Of a stretch of 64,000 bases of DNA, positions 18,004-28,205 are shown piece after piece. A program made the translations under genes and the position numbers. Where the stretch lies: assembly GCF_000725285.1 (NCBI RefSeq), contig NZ_CP007161.1:2704213-2768212 (forward strand), given 5' to 3'. Every line of letters begins with the position of its first letter. Position 1 is the first letter of the stretch. This stretch comes from Virgibacillus sp. SK37. GTDB taxonomy: Bacteria > Bacillota > Bacilli > Bacillales > Amphibacillaceae. The notes beneath the pieces are model-generated. The model was not told where the DNA came from. It ran no database searches and saw only the letters and a list, made by a program, of their open reading frames with translations.

Positions 18004-19857
18004 CTATTCTGCAGTTATTGCTTCTTCTTGGGTTACAGCAATGTCACTCTTATACAATTTTGTACCATCACCAATGGCATAATTTAATACACGATTATTG
18101 ACAGGTACTAATTCAGATCTATACAGTGTTGGGAATACTGGAATTTCATCTACCATTAATTGTTGCCATTCATCATAGACTTTCTTGCGGTAATCCTTAT
18201 CAAAGGCTTCGGCAGAAACTCCTTTTTCCAGCAATTCATCATTCTTCTCACTCGCATAGCGTGTGAAGTTAAACAATGCGTCACGTGCATATAGCCCACG
18301 TGGATCCACATCAATGCCTACCCCCCATGCTCCTTGATAAATGTCCACTGCTGGATCATCATCCCCATTTTGTCCTACACGATCGTAGAATGTATTAAAT
18401 TCTTGCAAACGCCCATCAAGTAATTGTACATTCAATCCTACTTCTTTCCATGATTGTATATAATAATTTGCTAACGGCTCAGCAGTGTCTCCTCCTGACA
18501 TAGAGGCAAAATTAATGACCAATTCTTCTCCCTCAGGTGTTTCACGGAAGCCGTCCCCATCCTTATCTTCATAGCCTGCTTCATCAAGAATCTTTTTTGC
18601 AGCTTCAGGGTCATATGTTACACCTGGATTTGTTTCATCATGAAATTCTGGATGAGATGGAGGAATAAGTGTGGTGGCATTCCAGCGGAGACCATTGTAG
18701 AACTTCTCTCCGACTGCATTGTTATCGACGGCATGCCACATTGCTTTACGTAAATTTACATCAGCCATTTTTGCGTCCGGGTTCGGTTTTACCTCTTTCT
18801 TTTCTTTATCCCAGGTGCCCAGTTTAAAGCCAATGTACGTATATGCTCGGTCAATCATGCCAAGATATTCTACATTTGACATCTCAGCATTTTTTGGATA
18901 TTGATCAACAGGGAAGGAACTTACTGTATCTACGCCACCTGTTTCCAGCTCTTGGACAACAACATTTGGATTAATGACTTTTACAGTCACCTCATCCAAC
19001 TTCGGTTCCCCACGCCAATAATCCTCGTTCTTAGACATCACGACAGATTCTCCTGGTACAATGCTTTCTACTTTAAACGGGCCAAATCCGATTGGCTTTT
19101 CCCTTACTTCTGCCGAGGACGAAATGTCTGCTACCTTCATATCTCCAAAGATATGCTTAGCTAAAGGATAAGACCAGATACCACCCGTAACAAGAGAAGG
19201 AGTAGATTCAATGTAGGTGATTTCCAATGTCTTGTCATCAATTACTTTAATCCCTGAAATTGTATCCGCTTCGCCATTATGGTATGCTTCCATACCTTCA
19301 ATGTTGGTAAAGTCGGAGCCATAACGAACCCCATCATATTCCGGATGACCAATTACTTCATGAGCAAATAACCAATCTTCTGCAGTTACAGGATTTCCAT
19401 CATGCCAATTTACATTATCACGGATTTTAAAAGTAAACACCCGTCCGTCTTCTGAAACTTCATACGTTGCTGCACCGTCATTTGTATATACATAGTTTTC
19501 ATCCCAATCAAGGAGCCCTTCATCAAACCAATCCAGGATTTGCGCATCAGGGTCACCAGAGTAAAAATTCCAATTCAAGGTCCCTTCAAAAGCACTATCA
19601 GACACTAACCCAAAAGTGAATGTTCCCCCATCGATCGCTTCACCTTCATTTGTTTTAATATTGCTGAAATCATCAATAGAGTATAAACCATCCTTCTTTT
19701 CCTCTTTTTTCTCTTCTTTACCTTTCTCCTCTGTTTTCTTCTCTTTATCCCCCTCAGCCTCACCCTCTTTTGAAGTAGAAGAATTACAAGCTGCAAGCAC
19801 AAGTAAAAATACAACCATTAGAGCAAAAAATAACTTTCCTAAGCGCACCTTCTTCAT
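18004..19857 (-). CDS. oppA: Oligopeptide ABC transporter substrate-binding lipoprotein
   Basis: Extracytoplasmic solute-binding protein, family 5 (OppA/DppA type), 617 residues. A lipoprotein signal ends in LVLAAC (Cys24), followed by a low-complexity acidic/lysine linker (about residues 28-55, rich in EKK repeats) that probably spaces the domain from the membrane. The body has the family features WHDGNPVTAEDW and PIGFGPFKV. Last gene of the five-gene opp operon, 137 bp after oppC. Ligand may be oligopeptides; this family also includes nickel and glycoside binders, so specificity is open. Confidence 0.9.
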   Translation of the reverse strand: MKKVRLGKLFFALMVVFLLVLAACNSSTSKEGEAEGDKEKKTEEKGKEEKKEEKKDGLYSIDDFSNIKTNEGEAIDGGTFTFGLVSDSAFEGTLNWNFYSGDPDAQILDWFDEGLLDWDENYVYTNDGAATYEVSEDGRVFTFKIRDNVNWHDGNPVTAEDWLFAHEVIGHPEYDGVRYGSDFTNIEGMEAYHNGEADTISGIKVIDDKTLEITYIESTPSLVTGGIWSYPLAKHIFGDMKVADISSSAEVREKPIGFGPFKVESIVPGESVVMSKNEDYWRGEPKLDEVTVKVINPNVVVQELETGGVDTVSSFPVDQYPKNAEMSNVEYLGMIDRAYTYIGFKLGTWDKEKKEVKPNPDAKMADVNLRKAMWHAVDNNAVGEKFYNGLRWNATTLIPPSHPEFHDETNPGVTYDPEAAKKILDEAGYEDKDGDGFRETPEGEELVINFASMSGGDTAEPLANYYIQSWKEVGLNVQLLDGRLQEFNTFYDRVGQNGDDDPAVDIYQGAWGVGIDVDPRGLYARDALFNFTRYASEKNDELLEKGVSAEAFDKDYRKKVYDEWQQLMVDEIPVFPTLYRSELVPVNNRVLNYAIGDGTKLYKSDIAVTQEEAITAE

Positions 19858-19994
19858 TCGAATGACCTCCCCTGTTTATAAACTGCTTTCGTAACCAACT
19901 GACATGCCAATAGCTAACAATGAACTACATTTCCTTAAGCTCCCCCAAGCTTTCACCTCCTTGATGAAAAAAGTTACTTTTGCTGTGTTAGTGA

Positions 19995-20909
19995 TTATCC
20001 TCGTCGTTGCCTAGCATCGGTGGCTCGTTTTAATGCTTCACCAACATTTCTCACGCTTAGCATAAGAATAAAGATCAACACTGCTGCCGGCACCCATACC
20101 CACCACCTAAACTCCAACGTCTGCGGGTTTCTGGCATACCCTAAGAGTGTCCCCAGACTAGGAGTGGATTCCGGAAAACCAAACCCTAAAAAGGATAATC
20201 CTGATTCCAAGCCAATATTTGCAGCCAAATTTAACGTCATTGTTACGATAATTAAAGAGCTTAAATTAGGTAAGACCTGTGTAAACATAATTTTCAAGTG
20301 GGAGGATCCTAACGTTCTGGACGCTTGTGCATAATCCAATTCCCTTTCCTGTAGGGCCTTGGATCTTATTAATCTAGCAATCCCCATCCATAAAAATGCG
20401 GTCATAATTAAGGAAAAAGAGAGAATTGTATACTTTGGGACAATAGCAACAAACACGATAATTACCATTAAAAAGGGCAGAATCATAAAAAAGTCCACAA
20501 TACGCATTAACATGTTATCGATGGTTCCTCCATAATAACCGGATACCAACCCATAAATAATCCCTATAAAGCCAGTCATTAAGGTAACAAGAATACCAAT
20601 CGAGAGCGAATTCCGTGTTCCAATAATAAGCTGTCCAAAAATATCCCTCCCGCCATAATCCGTTCCAAGCCAATACTCCGACGAAGGAGGTTCGTGAATA
20701 GCAAATAGATCAACGGTGACAATCTCCTCTTTACTTAAAAAAAGTGAAATACCATATACAAAAGTAGTAATTAATATTAAAAATATAAGCGAGAAAAGTG
20801 CTACTTTATCCCTTACCAGCTCTCTCCACATAATACTAATTCCTGAAGGGCTTTTAACTGATCTCATCTGTTCCTGCGTTTCTTCCACATAAGCATGTTT
20901 TGAATCCAT
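19995..20909 (-). CDS. oppC: Oligopeptide ABC transporter permease (OppC type)
   Basis: Inner-membrane permease of 304 residues with the extra N-terminal region typical of OppC (LWRELVRDKVALFSLIFL) and six membrane segments. The EAA loop contacting the ATPases is in the region ASRTLGSSHLKIMFTQVLPN. The ATG at 20909 is chosen because GAGGTG lies 6 bases upstream; a GTG at 20918 is also in frame. Pairs with oppB 27 bp upstream. Confidence 0.92.
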   Translation of the reverse strand: MDSKHAYVEETQEQMRSVKSPSGISIMWRELVRDKVALFSLIFLILITTFVYGISLFLSKEEIVTVDLFAIHEPPSSEYWLGTDYGGRDIFGQLIIGTRNSLSIGILVTLMTGFIGIIYGLVSGYYGGTIDNMLMRIVDFFMILPFLMVIIVFVAIVPKYTILSFSLIMTAFLWMGIARLIRSKALQERELDYAQASRTLGSSHLKIMFTQVLPNLSSLIIVTMTLNLAANIGLESGLSFLGFGFPESTPSLGTLLGYARNPQTLEFRWWVWVPAAVLIFILMLSVRNVGEALKRATDARQRRG

Positions 20910-20936
20910 TATTATCACCTCGGTATTTTTTTCGGA

Positions 20937-21899
20937 TTATTTAATACGAATGCGCGGATCAATTAAGCTAAGGATAATATCCGATAACAACGCGCCCAGA
21001 ATGGATGCAATACCAAACAACAGAACTACGGATGTCACCACACTGTAGTCCCTTTGTAATATCGAATCCATAAATAACAATCCCATACCTGGGTAACTAT
21101 ATATAAACTCTACAAATACTGTTCCACCTATTAATCCAGTTATTTCATAACCAAAGAACGCTGCGATAGGCAGAAGTGAGTTTCGAAGAATATGCCTGTT
21201 ATATACTCTTGATTCCGAAGCCCCTTTTGCTCTTGCGGTAATGATAAAATCCTTTTGCTTTGTATCAATTATTTCGCTCCTTAAGTATTGAACGGTATTT
21301 ACTGTGGTAATTAATGCCATTGAAATAGCTGGTAGTAATAAATGGTGTAATTTACTGATAACATAGCTAAGTGTCCCTGCCTCTGACCCTGGAGCTACAC
21401 TGCCACTAGTGGGAAACCATTGAAAATGAAATCCGAATAGCCAAAGCATAACCAATGCGAAAATAAACAACGGTGTAGCAAATCCAATATAAGTATATCC
21501 TGTAATGATTTGGTCTTTTAGCGTATCGTTAAATCTTCCACTTGTAATTCCTAAAGGGATGGCAATTAAATAGGTGATAATTAATGTGGTGAGTGACAAC
21601 CAAAAAGTGTTAATCAAACGTTGTTCAACAAGATCTGTAACAGGCATTTTAAACCGAAAAGACTGCCCAAGATCTCCTTGTAAAGCGGAGACAACCCAAT
21701 CCTTATACTGAACATACCAAGGATTATTCAGCCCCAAATTTTCTCTTTGTTGCTCAATCGCCTGTGGGTCGATATTCGGATCAATTAAACCAGATAGCGC
21801 GTCTCCAGGCATCATTTGAGCCATTAAAAATACCAGCACACTTAAAAGCACAATTTGCGGTGCAGTTATAAACAATCTCCTAACAATAAATTTCCACAT
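20937..21899 (-). CDS. oppB: Oligopeptide ABC transporter permease (OppB type)
   Basis: Inner-membrane permease of 320 residues, six transmembrane segments. N-terminal FIVRRLFITAPQIVLLSVLV and MMPGDAL and the EAA loop around TARAKGASESRVYNRHILRN are typical of OppB/DppB. ATG 21899 is preferred because AGGAAGG is 9 bases upstream; the in-frame TTG at 21908 would abut that site. It starts immediately after the oppF stop codon. Confidence 0.92.
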   Translation of the reverse strand: MWKFIVRRLFITAPQIVLLSVLVFLMAQMMPGDALSGLIDPNIDPQAIEQQRENLGLNNPWYVQYKDWVVSALQGDLGQSFRFKMPVTDLVEQRLINTFWLSLTTLIITYLIAIPLGITSGRFNDTLKDQIITGYTYIGFATPLFIFALVMLWLFGFHFQWFPTSGSVAPGSEAGTLSYVISKLHHLLLPAISMALITTVNTVQYLRSEIIDTKQKDFIITARAKGASESRVYNRHILRNSLLPIAAFFGYEITGLIGGTVFVEFIYSYPGMGLLFMDSILQRDYSVVTSVVLLFGIASILGALLSDIILSLIDPRIRIK

Positions 21900-21900
21900 A

Positions 21901-22833
21901 TTAATCAACCTTCCTATGCGGCAATGCTACTTGATGGGATTCCGATATATGTTGTAAATGATAAGCAAGCCCTTCTTTGTCAAAATACTCATGGTAAGAT
22001 TGGTCGTACATTTTCTGAACATCTTTTCGAAGGTTTTTCTGGAAATCTCTGTTTCTCGGGTCAATATCCGGAATAGCTGCGATAAGTCGCTTTGTATAAA
22101 TGTGTTGTGGGTTAGTAAAAATATCCTCTTTTTTTCCTGATTCTACGTACCTCCCTTTATACATAATCCCAATTTGGTCACACATATGTTTAACAATGCC
22201 CAAGTCATGACTAATAAATAGATATGTTAAATTTAAATCTTTTTGAATATCCTGCATAAAATTCAATACTTGTGCCTGAACAGAGACATCTAATGCAGAT
22301 ACCGGTTCATCTGCAATAATCAATTTCGGCTTTAAAGCAATAGCTCGTGCTACACCAATTCGCTGTCTTTGTCCACCTGAAAACTCATGTGGGTATTTCA
22401 AGATTGCTTCCGCGCTTAAACCTACTCGCTCCATCAGTTCTTGAACCATTTGTTTTTCTTCTTTTCTAGTAAGTGACTCATAATTGCGGATGGGCTCTGC
22501 TACGATGTCGAGCACGCGTTTTTTTGGGTTTAAAGAGGAGTAAGGATCCTGAAATATCATTTGAATATCTTTCCGAAGTGACTTATTTTGTGCAGATGCT
22601 AAATCCTTCCCTTCAAAAAAAATCTTCCCCGCAGTGATTTTATTTAGCCCCACGATTGCTCTTCCAATGGTAGTTTTGCCCGACCCCGATTCACCCACAA
22701 GTCCATATGTTTTCCCTTCTTCCATTTGAAATGACACATCATCTACAGCTTTTACAGCGTCAATTTTTCGATTAAACAGACCTCCACGGATTGGGAAATG
22801 CACCTTTAGATTTCTTACTTCAAGAAATTTCAT
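21901..22833 (-). CDS. oppF: Oligopeptide ABC transporter ATP-binding protein (OppF type)
   Basis: ATPase subunit of 310 residues: Walker A GESGSGKTTIG, signature LSGGQRQRIG written here as FSGGQRQRIGVARAIA, Walker B LIIADEPVSALD, switch His in LFISHDL, plus the C-terminal oligopeptide-ATPase extension (HIYTKRLIAAIPD). The ATG at 22833 with AAGGAGG nine bases upstream is the true start; the frame runs further upstream into oppD. It overlaps the end of oppD by 14 bp, which indicates translational coupling. Confidence 0.94.
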   Translation of the reverse strand: MKFLEVRNLKVHFPIRGGLFNRKIDAVKAVDDVSFQMEEGKTYGLVGESGSGKTTIGRAIVGLNKITAGKIFFEGKDLASAQNKSLRKDIQMIFQDPYSSLNPKKRVLDIVAEPIRNYESLTRKEEKQMVQELMERVGLSAEAILKYPHEFSGGQRQRIGVARAIALKPKLIIADEPVSALDVSVQAQVLNFMQDIQKDLNLTYLFISHDLGIVKHMCDQIGIMYKGRYVESGKKEDIFTNPQHIYTKRLIAAIPDIDPRNRDFQKNLRKDVQKMYDQSYHEYFDKEGLAYHLQHISESHQVALPHRKVD

Positions 22834-23851
22834 GTTTATGATCCTCCTTGTTCTTTTCAAGAAAGTCAAAATGCTTATAACAAGTACAACGTACGTAGTG
22901 AAATGGTTCCACTTCATGCAATTGTGGGTTCTTTTCATGAACTGTCTCGGAAACCCAAGGAATCCGATGAGCAAACCTGCAGCCTTTCCTTGGGAGATTC
23001 TGTAACGAAGGGACGACTCCCTGAATAACATGCAAACGTTCTTGTTTCTGCTTCGAATTCGGGACAGAATTCAATAAGGATCGGGTATAGGGATGTAATG
23101 GGTTTTCAAATAATGTATGGACATCAGCAATTTCGACCATCTCTCCTGCATACATAACTGCAATACGATCTGCCATTTCAGCAACCACCCCAAGATCATG
23201 GGTTATTAATATAATTCCTGCTTGCATCTCGTTCTTCAATTCCCTGATTAAATCCAATATTTGCGCTTGAATCGTAACATCAAGGGCAGTTGTTGGTTCA
23301 TCTGCTATCAGTAATTCGGGGCTGTTGGAAATGGCAATCGCAATGATGACCCGTTGCCTCATTCCTCCTGATAATTCATGTGGAAATTGGTGATATGTAT
23401 ATTCAGGCCTTACAATCCCGACAAGATTTAATAGTTTAATTACCTGCTCATATCGGCTTTTCTTTGTTATGGCTTTATTATGGAGAAGCAATGCCTCTCC
23501 TATTTGTTCTCCTATGGTCATTAATGGATTTAATGCAGTTAGAGGATCCTGAAAAATCATTGCCATATCCTTCCCGCGCAATTTATTTATTTTTGCCGGA
23601 GGAAGATTTACAAGATTCTCACCCTTGAAATAAATATTGCCTTCCATTTTCGCGCGTGTATGTAAACCCATGATTGAGAAAGCAAGTGCACTTTTACCTG
23701 AACCTGATTCGCCTACAATAGCCAGGACTTCATTTTTATCAACTTGAAGGGAAACATTATCCACAGCGGCATAGTAATGATCTTTGATTCTAAAAGAAGT
23801 AGTTAAATTGCTTACATTTAAGATTTGATTATTAATTAGTATCACCCCCAA
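22820..23851 (-). CDS. oppD: Oligopeptide ABC transporter ATP-binding protein (OppD type)
   Basis: ATPase subunit of 343 residues: Walker [12 protein letters not shown], signature LSGGMRQRV, Walker [13 protein letters not shown], switch His in LITHDLG, and a C-terminal extension with the cysteines (GCRFAHR, VRCTCY) that in some OppD proteins bind an iron-sulfur cluster. First gene of the operon. The start is unclear: the frame opens with TTG (23851) and GTG (23845), but the only purine-rich stretch (GGGGGTGATA) overlaps them. It would best serve an ATT at about 23836. No ATG is available before the Walker A region. Confidence 0.9.
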   Translation of the reverse strand: MGVILINNQILNVSNLTTSFRIKDHYYAAVDNVSLQVDKNEVLAIVGESGSGKSALAFSIMGLHTRAKMEGNIYFKGENLVNLPPAKINKLRGKDMAMIFQDPLTALNPLMTIGEQIGEALLLHNKAITKKSRYEQVIKLLNLVGIVRPEYTYHQFPHELSGGMRQRVIIAIAISNSPELLIADEPTTALDVTIQAQILDLIRELKNEMQAGIILITHDLGVVAEMADRIAVMYAGEMVEIADVHTLFENPLHPYTRSLLNSVPNSKQKQERLHVIQGVVPSLQNLPRKGCRFAHRIPWVSETVHEKNPQLHEVEPFHYVRCTCYKHFDFLEKNKEDHKHEIS

Positions 23852-24248
23852 AAAATTATTTTGGTTACATTTCGTACTGAAATGTTGTCCCTTTACTCTA
23901 TGCGTGGAGCTAATAAATTATTTTGGTATAAAAGATAGGGTATAGATTTTGCAACTTTATGTGTTGGTCGTAATGCAATACACATAGAAATGTAATCAAA
24001 ATTTAATGACTTTTTCTGAGTATATTGGAAAGTAATACAAACAGCAATACTTTTTCCAAAAATTCTGATTATTATATCTTTAAGTGTAAATTAAGACAAA
24101 TTATTTGTTTATTTTTATCAGACACAGTATTGAAACATAACTGTAAGATTATTAATGTTTAAAAAAGGTAATAGAATAGTATAGTTACCATACGCTTGAT
24201 TGATTGGTGTCTTAAAAGAAGTATTCTCTCGTGAAGGAGTGTTAAACA
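23852..24248. promoter_or_regulatory. Divergent control region between opp and the sugar-nucleotide operon
   Basis: AT-rich 397-bp gap. A weak SigA-like promoter for the rightward operon is TTGAAA (24130-24135), 17 bp, TAATGT (24153-24158), and AAGGAG at 24233 precedes rmlA. An interrupted palindrome GGTAA...GTTACC spans about 24168-24189 between promoter and gene and could be an operator. For opp a TTGCAA at about 23949-23954 with TTATAC 17 bp on is possible. No riboswitch recognised. Confidence 0.35.
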
Positions 24249-25175
24249 ATGAAAGGTATTATATTAGCTGGAGGAAGCGGAACCAGACTTGCTCCTAGTA
24301 CGGATAGCATGAACAAGCACCTGCTGGCCGTTTTTGATAAACCTATGATTTATTATCCACTATCTGTCTTAATGCTTGGAGGAATAAAGGAATTTATGAT
24401 TATAAGTACTCCTGCTGACAGACCACGTTTTGAAGATTTGCTGGGAGATGGTTCTTCCCTCGGCATTTCCATATCTTATAAAGACCAGAGTAATCCAAAT
24501 GGGATACCTGAAGCACTTACTATTTCAAAAGAGTTTATTGGGGATGATTCAGTTGCATTAATACTTGGAGACAATATTTTTTATGGTCAAGGCTTTACAA
24601 CACTCCTTCGCAACGCAATCAATAACCATCGCCATGCCACTGTTTTTGGTTATCGTGTGAAAGATCCACAACGTTTTGGGGTAGTTGAATTTGATGCACA
24701 TCAAAAGGCTATTTCCTTGGAAGAGAAACCGAAAAAACCAAAATCTGACTTTGCCGTTACCGGATTGTACATTTACGATAATCAGGCTGTCGAATTAACT
24801 AAAAAACTAAAGCCCTCCGCTAGAGGAGAGTTGGAAATCACGGATTTGAACAAAGAATATTTAAAACGTGGCAAGCTTGATGTTGAACTTTTAGGTAGAG
24901 GATTTGCCTGGATGGATGCAGGTACCCACGAATCCTTATTTGAAGCGTCTGAATTTGTAAAAATAACACAGCAACGACAAGGATTCAAACTCGCCTGTTT
25001 GGAAGAAATAGCATATTACCTTGGTTATATTTCCAGAGAAGCTCTTTACGAAAAAGGAAAATCAATGGAGAAAAATGATTACGGGCAGTACCTTCTGGAA
25101 ATTGCAGACCGAAAGCATACAGAACAATACTGGGATCGCATTGAGAAAAACCCAATGTTAGGATTGGTAAAATGA
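24249..25175 (+). CDS. rmlA: Glucose-1-phosphate thymidylyltransferase (RmlA/RfbA)
   Basis: Makes dTDP-glucose from dTTP and glucose 1-phosphate. It is 308 residues long, with a nucleotide-binding loop GGSGTRLAP, then [20 protein letters not shown], the dTDP-site [26 protein letters not shown], and [10 protein letters not shown]. The stretch after the loop ([10 protein letters not shown]) differs from the usual ITKGVSKQLL of RmlA but keeps the catalytic Arg and Lys positions. First gene of a seven-gene operon with overlaps or gaps under 6 bp; the next gene overlaps by ATGA. Because no rmlC or rmlD follows, the product is not destined for dTDP-rhamnose within this cluster. Confidence 0.94.
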   Translation: MKGIILAGGSGTRLAPSTDSMNKHLLAVFDKPMIYYPLSVLMLGGIKEFMIISTPADRPRFEDLLGDGSSLGISISYKDQSNPNGIPEALTISKEFIGDDSVALILGDNIFYGQGFTTLLRNAINNHRHATVFGYRVKDPQRFGVVEFDAHQKAISLEEKPKKPKSDFAVTGLYIYDNQAVELTKKLKPSARGELEITDLNKEYLKRGKLDVELLGRGFAWMDAGTHESLFEASEFVKITQQRQGFKLACLEEIAYYLGYISREALYEKGKSMEKNDYGQYLLEIADRKHTEQYWDRIEKNPMLGLVK

Positions 25176-26212
25176 TAAAACACAATAAAACACTACTTGT
25201 TACAGGAGGAGCCGGTTTTATCGGTTCCAATTTCGTTGCATACATGATCGATAAATATCCAGACTACCAGATTATTAATATAGACAAATTAACCTATGCG
25301 GGTAACCTCGAAAACGTATCGGGTTTAGAAAATCACCCAAACTATGAATTTATACAAGGAGATATTGCAGACCAAGAGCTAATAGAATCTATTTTTACGA
25401 TGTATGACGTTTGGGGTGTGGTTCATTTTGCTGCCGAGTCACATGTGGATCGTTCTATTGAAGATGCTGCAGCATTTATCCATACAAACATCCTAGGTAC
25501 ACAAGTCCTTCTCCAAACAGCGAAAATGGACTGGGAGCGTAAAGGTGAGCTATCACAGAGGCGGTTCCATCACATTTCCACAGATGAAGTGTATGGCTCG
25601 CTTGGCGAAGACGGAATGTTTAGCGAGAATACACCTTATGATCCACGTAACCCATATAGCGCATCAAAAGCTGGAGCCAATTTGCTAGTTAAAAGCTTTG
25701 GGTATACCTATGGAATGAACATTGTTATAACTAGTTCATCCAATAATTATGGACCAAGACAGCATGAAGAGAAGCTTATACCTACCATTATTTTCAATGC
25801 GTTAGCCGGTAATCCTATTCCTATTTATGGGGACGGAAAAAATATTAGAGATTGGCTTTATGTTATGGATCATTGCAAAGCAATCGATCTTATCTTTCAC
25901 CAGGCTGAGGCAGGAGAAATTTTCAATATTGGTGGCAGAAGCGAAAAGATGAATATAGAAGTTGTAAAAACAATATGCGGTATCCTTGATGAGATGGAAA
26001 GCGGACGCTTAGCTGAAATTAACAAGAATAGTTTCACTGAATTGATCAGCTTTACAAAAGATAGGCTGGGACATGACCGAAGATACGCAGTAGATGATAG
26101 TAAGCTTAGACAAAAGCTCGGCTGGAGAGCGGAGGAAGAATTAAAGAATGGATTAATAAAAACTGTTGAATGGTATGTGAAAAGATGGAAATCTCTTGCC
26201 GAAAGCCATTAA
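25172..26212 (+). CDS. rmlB: dTDP-glucose 4,6-dehydratase (RmlB/RfbB)
   Basis: Extended short-chain dehydrogenase converting dTDP-glucose to dTDP-4-keto-6-deoxyglucose. It is 346 residues long. NAD-binding [10 protein letters not shown] sits at the N-terminus; the catalytic region has HISTDEVYG (Thr-Asp-Glu) and YSASKAGA, with Tyr162 and Lys166. Also present are [17 protein letters not shown] and the substrate-binding RDWLYVMDH and [11 protein letters not shown]. Complete. Start overlaps the rmlA stop (ATGA). Gives the branch point used here by the WecE-like aminotransferase. Confidence 0.95.
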   Translation: MIKHNKTLLVTGGAGFIGSNFVAYMIDKYPDYQIINIDKLTYAGNLENVSGLENHPNYEFIQGDIADQELIESIFTMYDVWGVVHFAAESHVDRSIEDAAAFIHTNILGTQVLLQTAKMDWERKGELSQRRFHHISTDEVYGSLGEDGMFSENTPYDPRNPYSASKAGANLLVKSFGYTYGMNIVITSSSNNYGPRQHEEKLIPTIIFNALAGNPIPIYGDGKNIRDWLYVMDHCKAIDLIFHQAEAGEIFNIGGRSEKMNIEVVKTICGILDEMESGRLAEINKNSFTELISFTKDRLGHDRRYAVDDSKLRQKLGWRAEEELKNGLIKTVEWYVKRWKSLAESH

Positions 26213-27150
26213 TATCTATTGTCATACCAGTATATGGATGCAGAACATGTTTACATGAACTCTGTGAACGTATCTCAACCTCCGTATTACCTATCCCAGC
26301 AGATTACGAGATTATCTTAGTTAATGATGCCAGCCCTGATAATGCCTGGGAAAGCATTCAACAACTCAAGGAAAAAGATGAGAATATTAAAGGAATTGAT
26401 CTAGCACGAAATTTTGGACAGCACCATGCCATAACTGCAGGAATTGACTATACAACAGGTGATTGGGTTGTCGTGATGGACTGTGATTTACAAGATCAGC
26501 CAGAGGAAATACCCAAGCTTTATGAAAAAGCGTTAGAGGGTTATGAGGTAGTTTTCGGGAAAAGGATAGAACGAAAAGACTCATGGCTGAAAAAGAAATC
26601 TTCCCAGCTATTTTATCGGATTTATGATTACTTTACGGGAGAATCATCCGATCATACCATAGCAAATTTCAGTATCAGTAGTAAAAAAGTAGTCGATGGT
26701 TTTCGACAAATGAAAGAACAGACACGCTTTTTCCCTCTTTTTCTACAATGGATGGGATATAAAGCAACCTCTATTCCAATTAACCATCATCCAAGAAGCG
26801 AAGGGAAATCTTCCTATAATCTAAAAAAATTAATTACACTTGCAACTGATGGGATCATTGCACAGTCTAATAAGCCATTGCGTTTATCCATTCAATTCGG
26901 ATTTCTCATTTCAGCTTTGTCCCTATTATATGGCTTATTTTTATTCTTTCGTTACTTCTTTCTTAAAGTTCCTGTCCAAGGTTGGACGAGTGTAATGGTT
27001 TCCATTTATTTCATAGGTGGATTAATTTTTTCTAATTTGGGAATCCTCGGTCTTTACATTGGAAAGATATTTAATGAAACAAAAGCTCGACCAATTTACC
27101 TTATAAGAGATACAACAGACAATTTGAAAACTAATAATAAACGGAGTTGA
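26170..27150 (+). CDS. Family 2 glycosyltransferase, polyprenyl-phosphate type (GtrB/DPM1-like)
   Basis: Membrane-attached glycosyltransferase of about 326 residues. A GT-A domain (SIVIPVYG, LVNDASPD and the metal-binding VVMDCDLQDQPEE) is followed by two C-terminal transmembrane helices (about residues 235-260 and 270-295), the layout of GtrB, ArnC and CsbB. These enzymes load a nucleotide sugar onto undecaprenyl phosphate on the cytoplasmic face. Here the likely donor is the dTDP-sugar made by its neighbours. The start may be ATG 26170 or ATG 26185; the gene overlaps rmlB by about 43 bp either way. The donor is inferred from context. Confidence 0.88.
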   Translation: MVCEKMEISCRKPLISIVIPVYGCRTCLHELCERISTSVLPIPADYEIILVNDASPDNAWESIQQLKEKDENIKGIDLARNFGQHHAITAGIDYTTGDWVVVMDCDLQDQPEEIPKLYEKALEGYEVVFGKRIERKDSWLKKKSSQLFYRIYDYFTGESSDHTIANFSISSKKVVDGFRQMKEQTRFFPLFLQWMGYKATSIPINHHPRSEGKSSYNLKKLITLATDGIIAQSNKPLRLSIQFGFLISALSLLYGLFLFFRYFFLKVPVQGWTSVMVSIYFIGGLIFSNLGILGLYIGKIFNETKARPIYLIRDTTDNLKTNNKRS

Positions 27151-27155
27151 TCATT

Positions 27156-27845
27156 TTGGAAAACTTTTTGCGCCCTACTCCCTGGGATCAACGTAATTTT
27201 CATATTCCAACATATGAGCTTACTTCCATTTCTGAAGAAGCTTTACATCAAAGTAATGAAAAAGAAGGCCATTTCACATTAAAAATTGATCCACATACAA
27301 ACACAGAGTTACTCAATAAATACGGATTTTATTATGTGGATACACTTATTGAGCCCGTTTGCCACAAAACTGGTTTGATACACAATAAAAAAGAAGGAAT
27401 AGAGTTAAGCTATAATTATGATAAAAACGAAATTCTGCGGATAACAGCTGTAGCTTTTCAAGGAGGACGCTTTCACCGAGATTATAATATCCCGGATTTT
27501 ATGGCAGATAATCGATATGTAAATTGGGTAAAAGACCTGATAGAAAAGGATCAGATTATGGCACTGAAATACGAAGGAAACACCGCAGGGTTTTATGCTT
27601 ATGAAGGTAATAAAATCCTATTACTGGGAATGGATGCTTCTTACCGTGGTAAAGGACTTGCAAAACCTTTTTTAAGTAAAGGAGCTTCTGAGCATTTCTC
27701 ATTGATAGATGAAGATGAGCTTGTAACATCCATTTCTCCTTCCAATCTACCATCATTAAACTTATTTATCTCAACTGGATTTAAGTTGAGAAATACGGTG
27801 GATGTGTATCATAAATTAAATGGCTCACTGCCGGTTGGAGGATAA
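27156..27845 (+). CDS. GNAT acetyltransferase, dTDP-fucosamine acetyltransferase-like (WecD/RffC type)
   Basis: Protein of 229 residues with an N-terminal half (LRPTPWDQRNF, then LLNKYGFYYVDT) and a C-terminal GNAT domain. The pattern GGRFHRDYNIPDFMADNRYVNW and the acetyl-CoA loop YRGKGLAK follow the architecture of E. coli WecD, which N-acetylates dTDP-4-amino-4,6-dideoxygalactose. The aminotransferase two genes on is a close WecE relative, which supports this. The TTG at 27156 is chosen because CGGAG is 9 bases upstream; another TTG at 27147 overlaps the previous stop. WecD-like proteins diverge strongly, so the exact acyl group and sugar are inferred. Confidence 0.78.
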   Translation: MENFLRPTPWDQRNFHIPTYELTSISEEALHQSNEKEGHFTLKIDPHTNTELLNKYGFYYVDTLIEPVCHKTGLIHNKKEGIELSYNYDKNEILRITAVAFQGGRFHRDYNIPDFMADNRYVNWVKDLIEKDQIMALKYEGNTAGFYAYEGNKILLLGMDASYRGKGLAKPFLSKGASEHFSLIDEDELVTSISPSNLPSLNLFISTGFKLRNTVDVYHKLNGSLPVGG

Positions 27846-27848
27846 GAG

Positions 27849-28205
27849 ATGGGATACTTGTACATATTCAGTACTATTTTCTTTACGGTATATGGCCAGC
27901 TAATTCTGAAATGGAAAATGAATCAGTTTGGAAGTCTGCCAGATACATGGATAGCTAAATTCACAGTATTACTTCAATTATTGCTTAATCCGTGGGTGCT
28001 ATCCGGCTTCTTTGCAGCTTTTCTGGCTGCTTTAAGCTGGATGGCTGCCATGACGAAGTTTGATATTAGTTATGCATACCCATTTATGAGCCTTTCCTTC
28101 GTTTTAGTTTTTATTCTATCTGCCCTGCTATTCGGTGAACCAGTTTCTATGCAAAAGGTAATTGGATTTTCGTTAATTATTCTAGGGATTATTGTGATGA
28201 GGTGA
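27849..28205 (+). CDS. Small EamA/SMR-type membrane protein, probable lipid-linked sugar flippase subunit
   Basis: A 118-residue protein with four hydrophobic segments (about residues 2-20, 36-66, 72-92, 98-117) and GQLILKWKMNQFG near the N-terminus, as in the small multidrug resistance fold and the ArnE/ArnF flippases. The motif SYAYPFMSLSFVLVFILSALLFGEPVS is typical of this superfamily. Placed between the acetyltransferase (3-bp gap) and the aminotransferase (4-bp overlap). It is the natural candidate to move the undecaprenyl-phosphate-linked sugar across the membrane, the role GtrA/GtcA proteins have in related systems. Function is inferred from context. Confidence 0.8.
   Translation: MGYLYIFSTIFFTVYGQLILKWKMNQFGSLPDTWIAKFTVLLQLLLNPWVLSGFFAAFLAALSWMAAMTKFDISYAYPFMSLSFVLVFILSALLFGEPVSMQKVIGFSLIILGIIVMR

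Noticed and set aside
24249-26212. dTDP-L-rhamnose pathway
   Set aside because: rmlC and rmlD are missing and the following genes encode WecE- and WecD-like enzymes instead.
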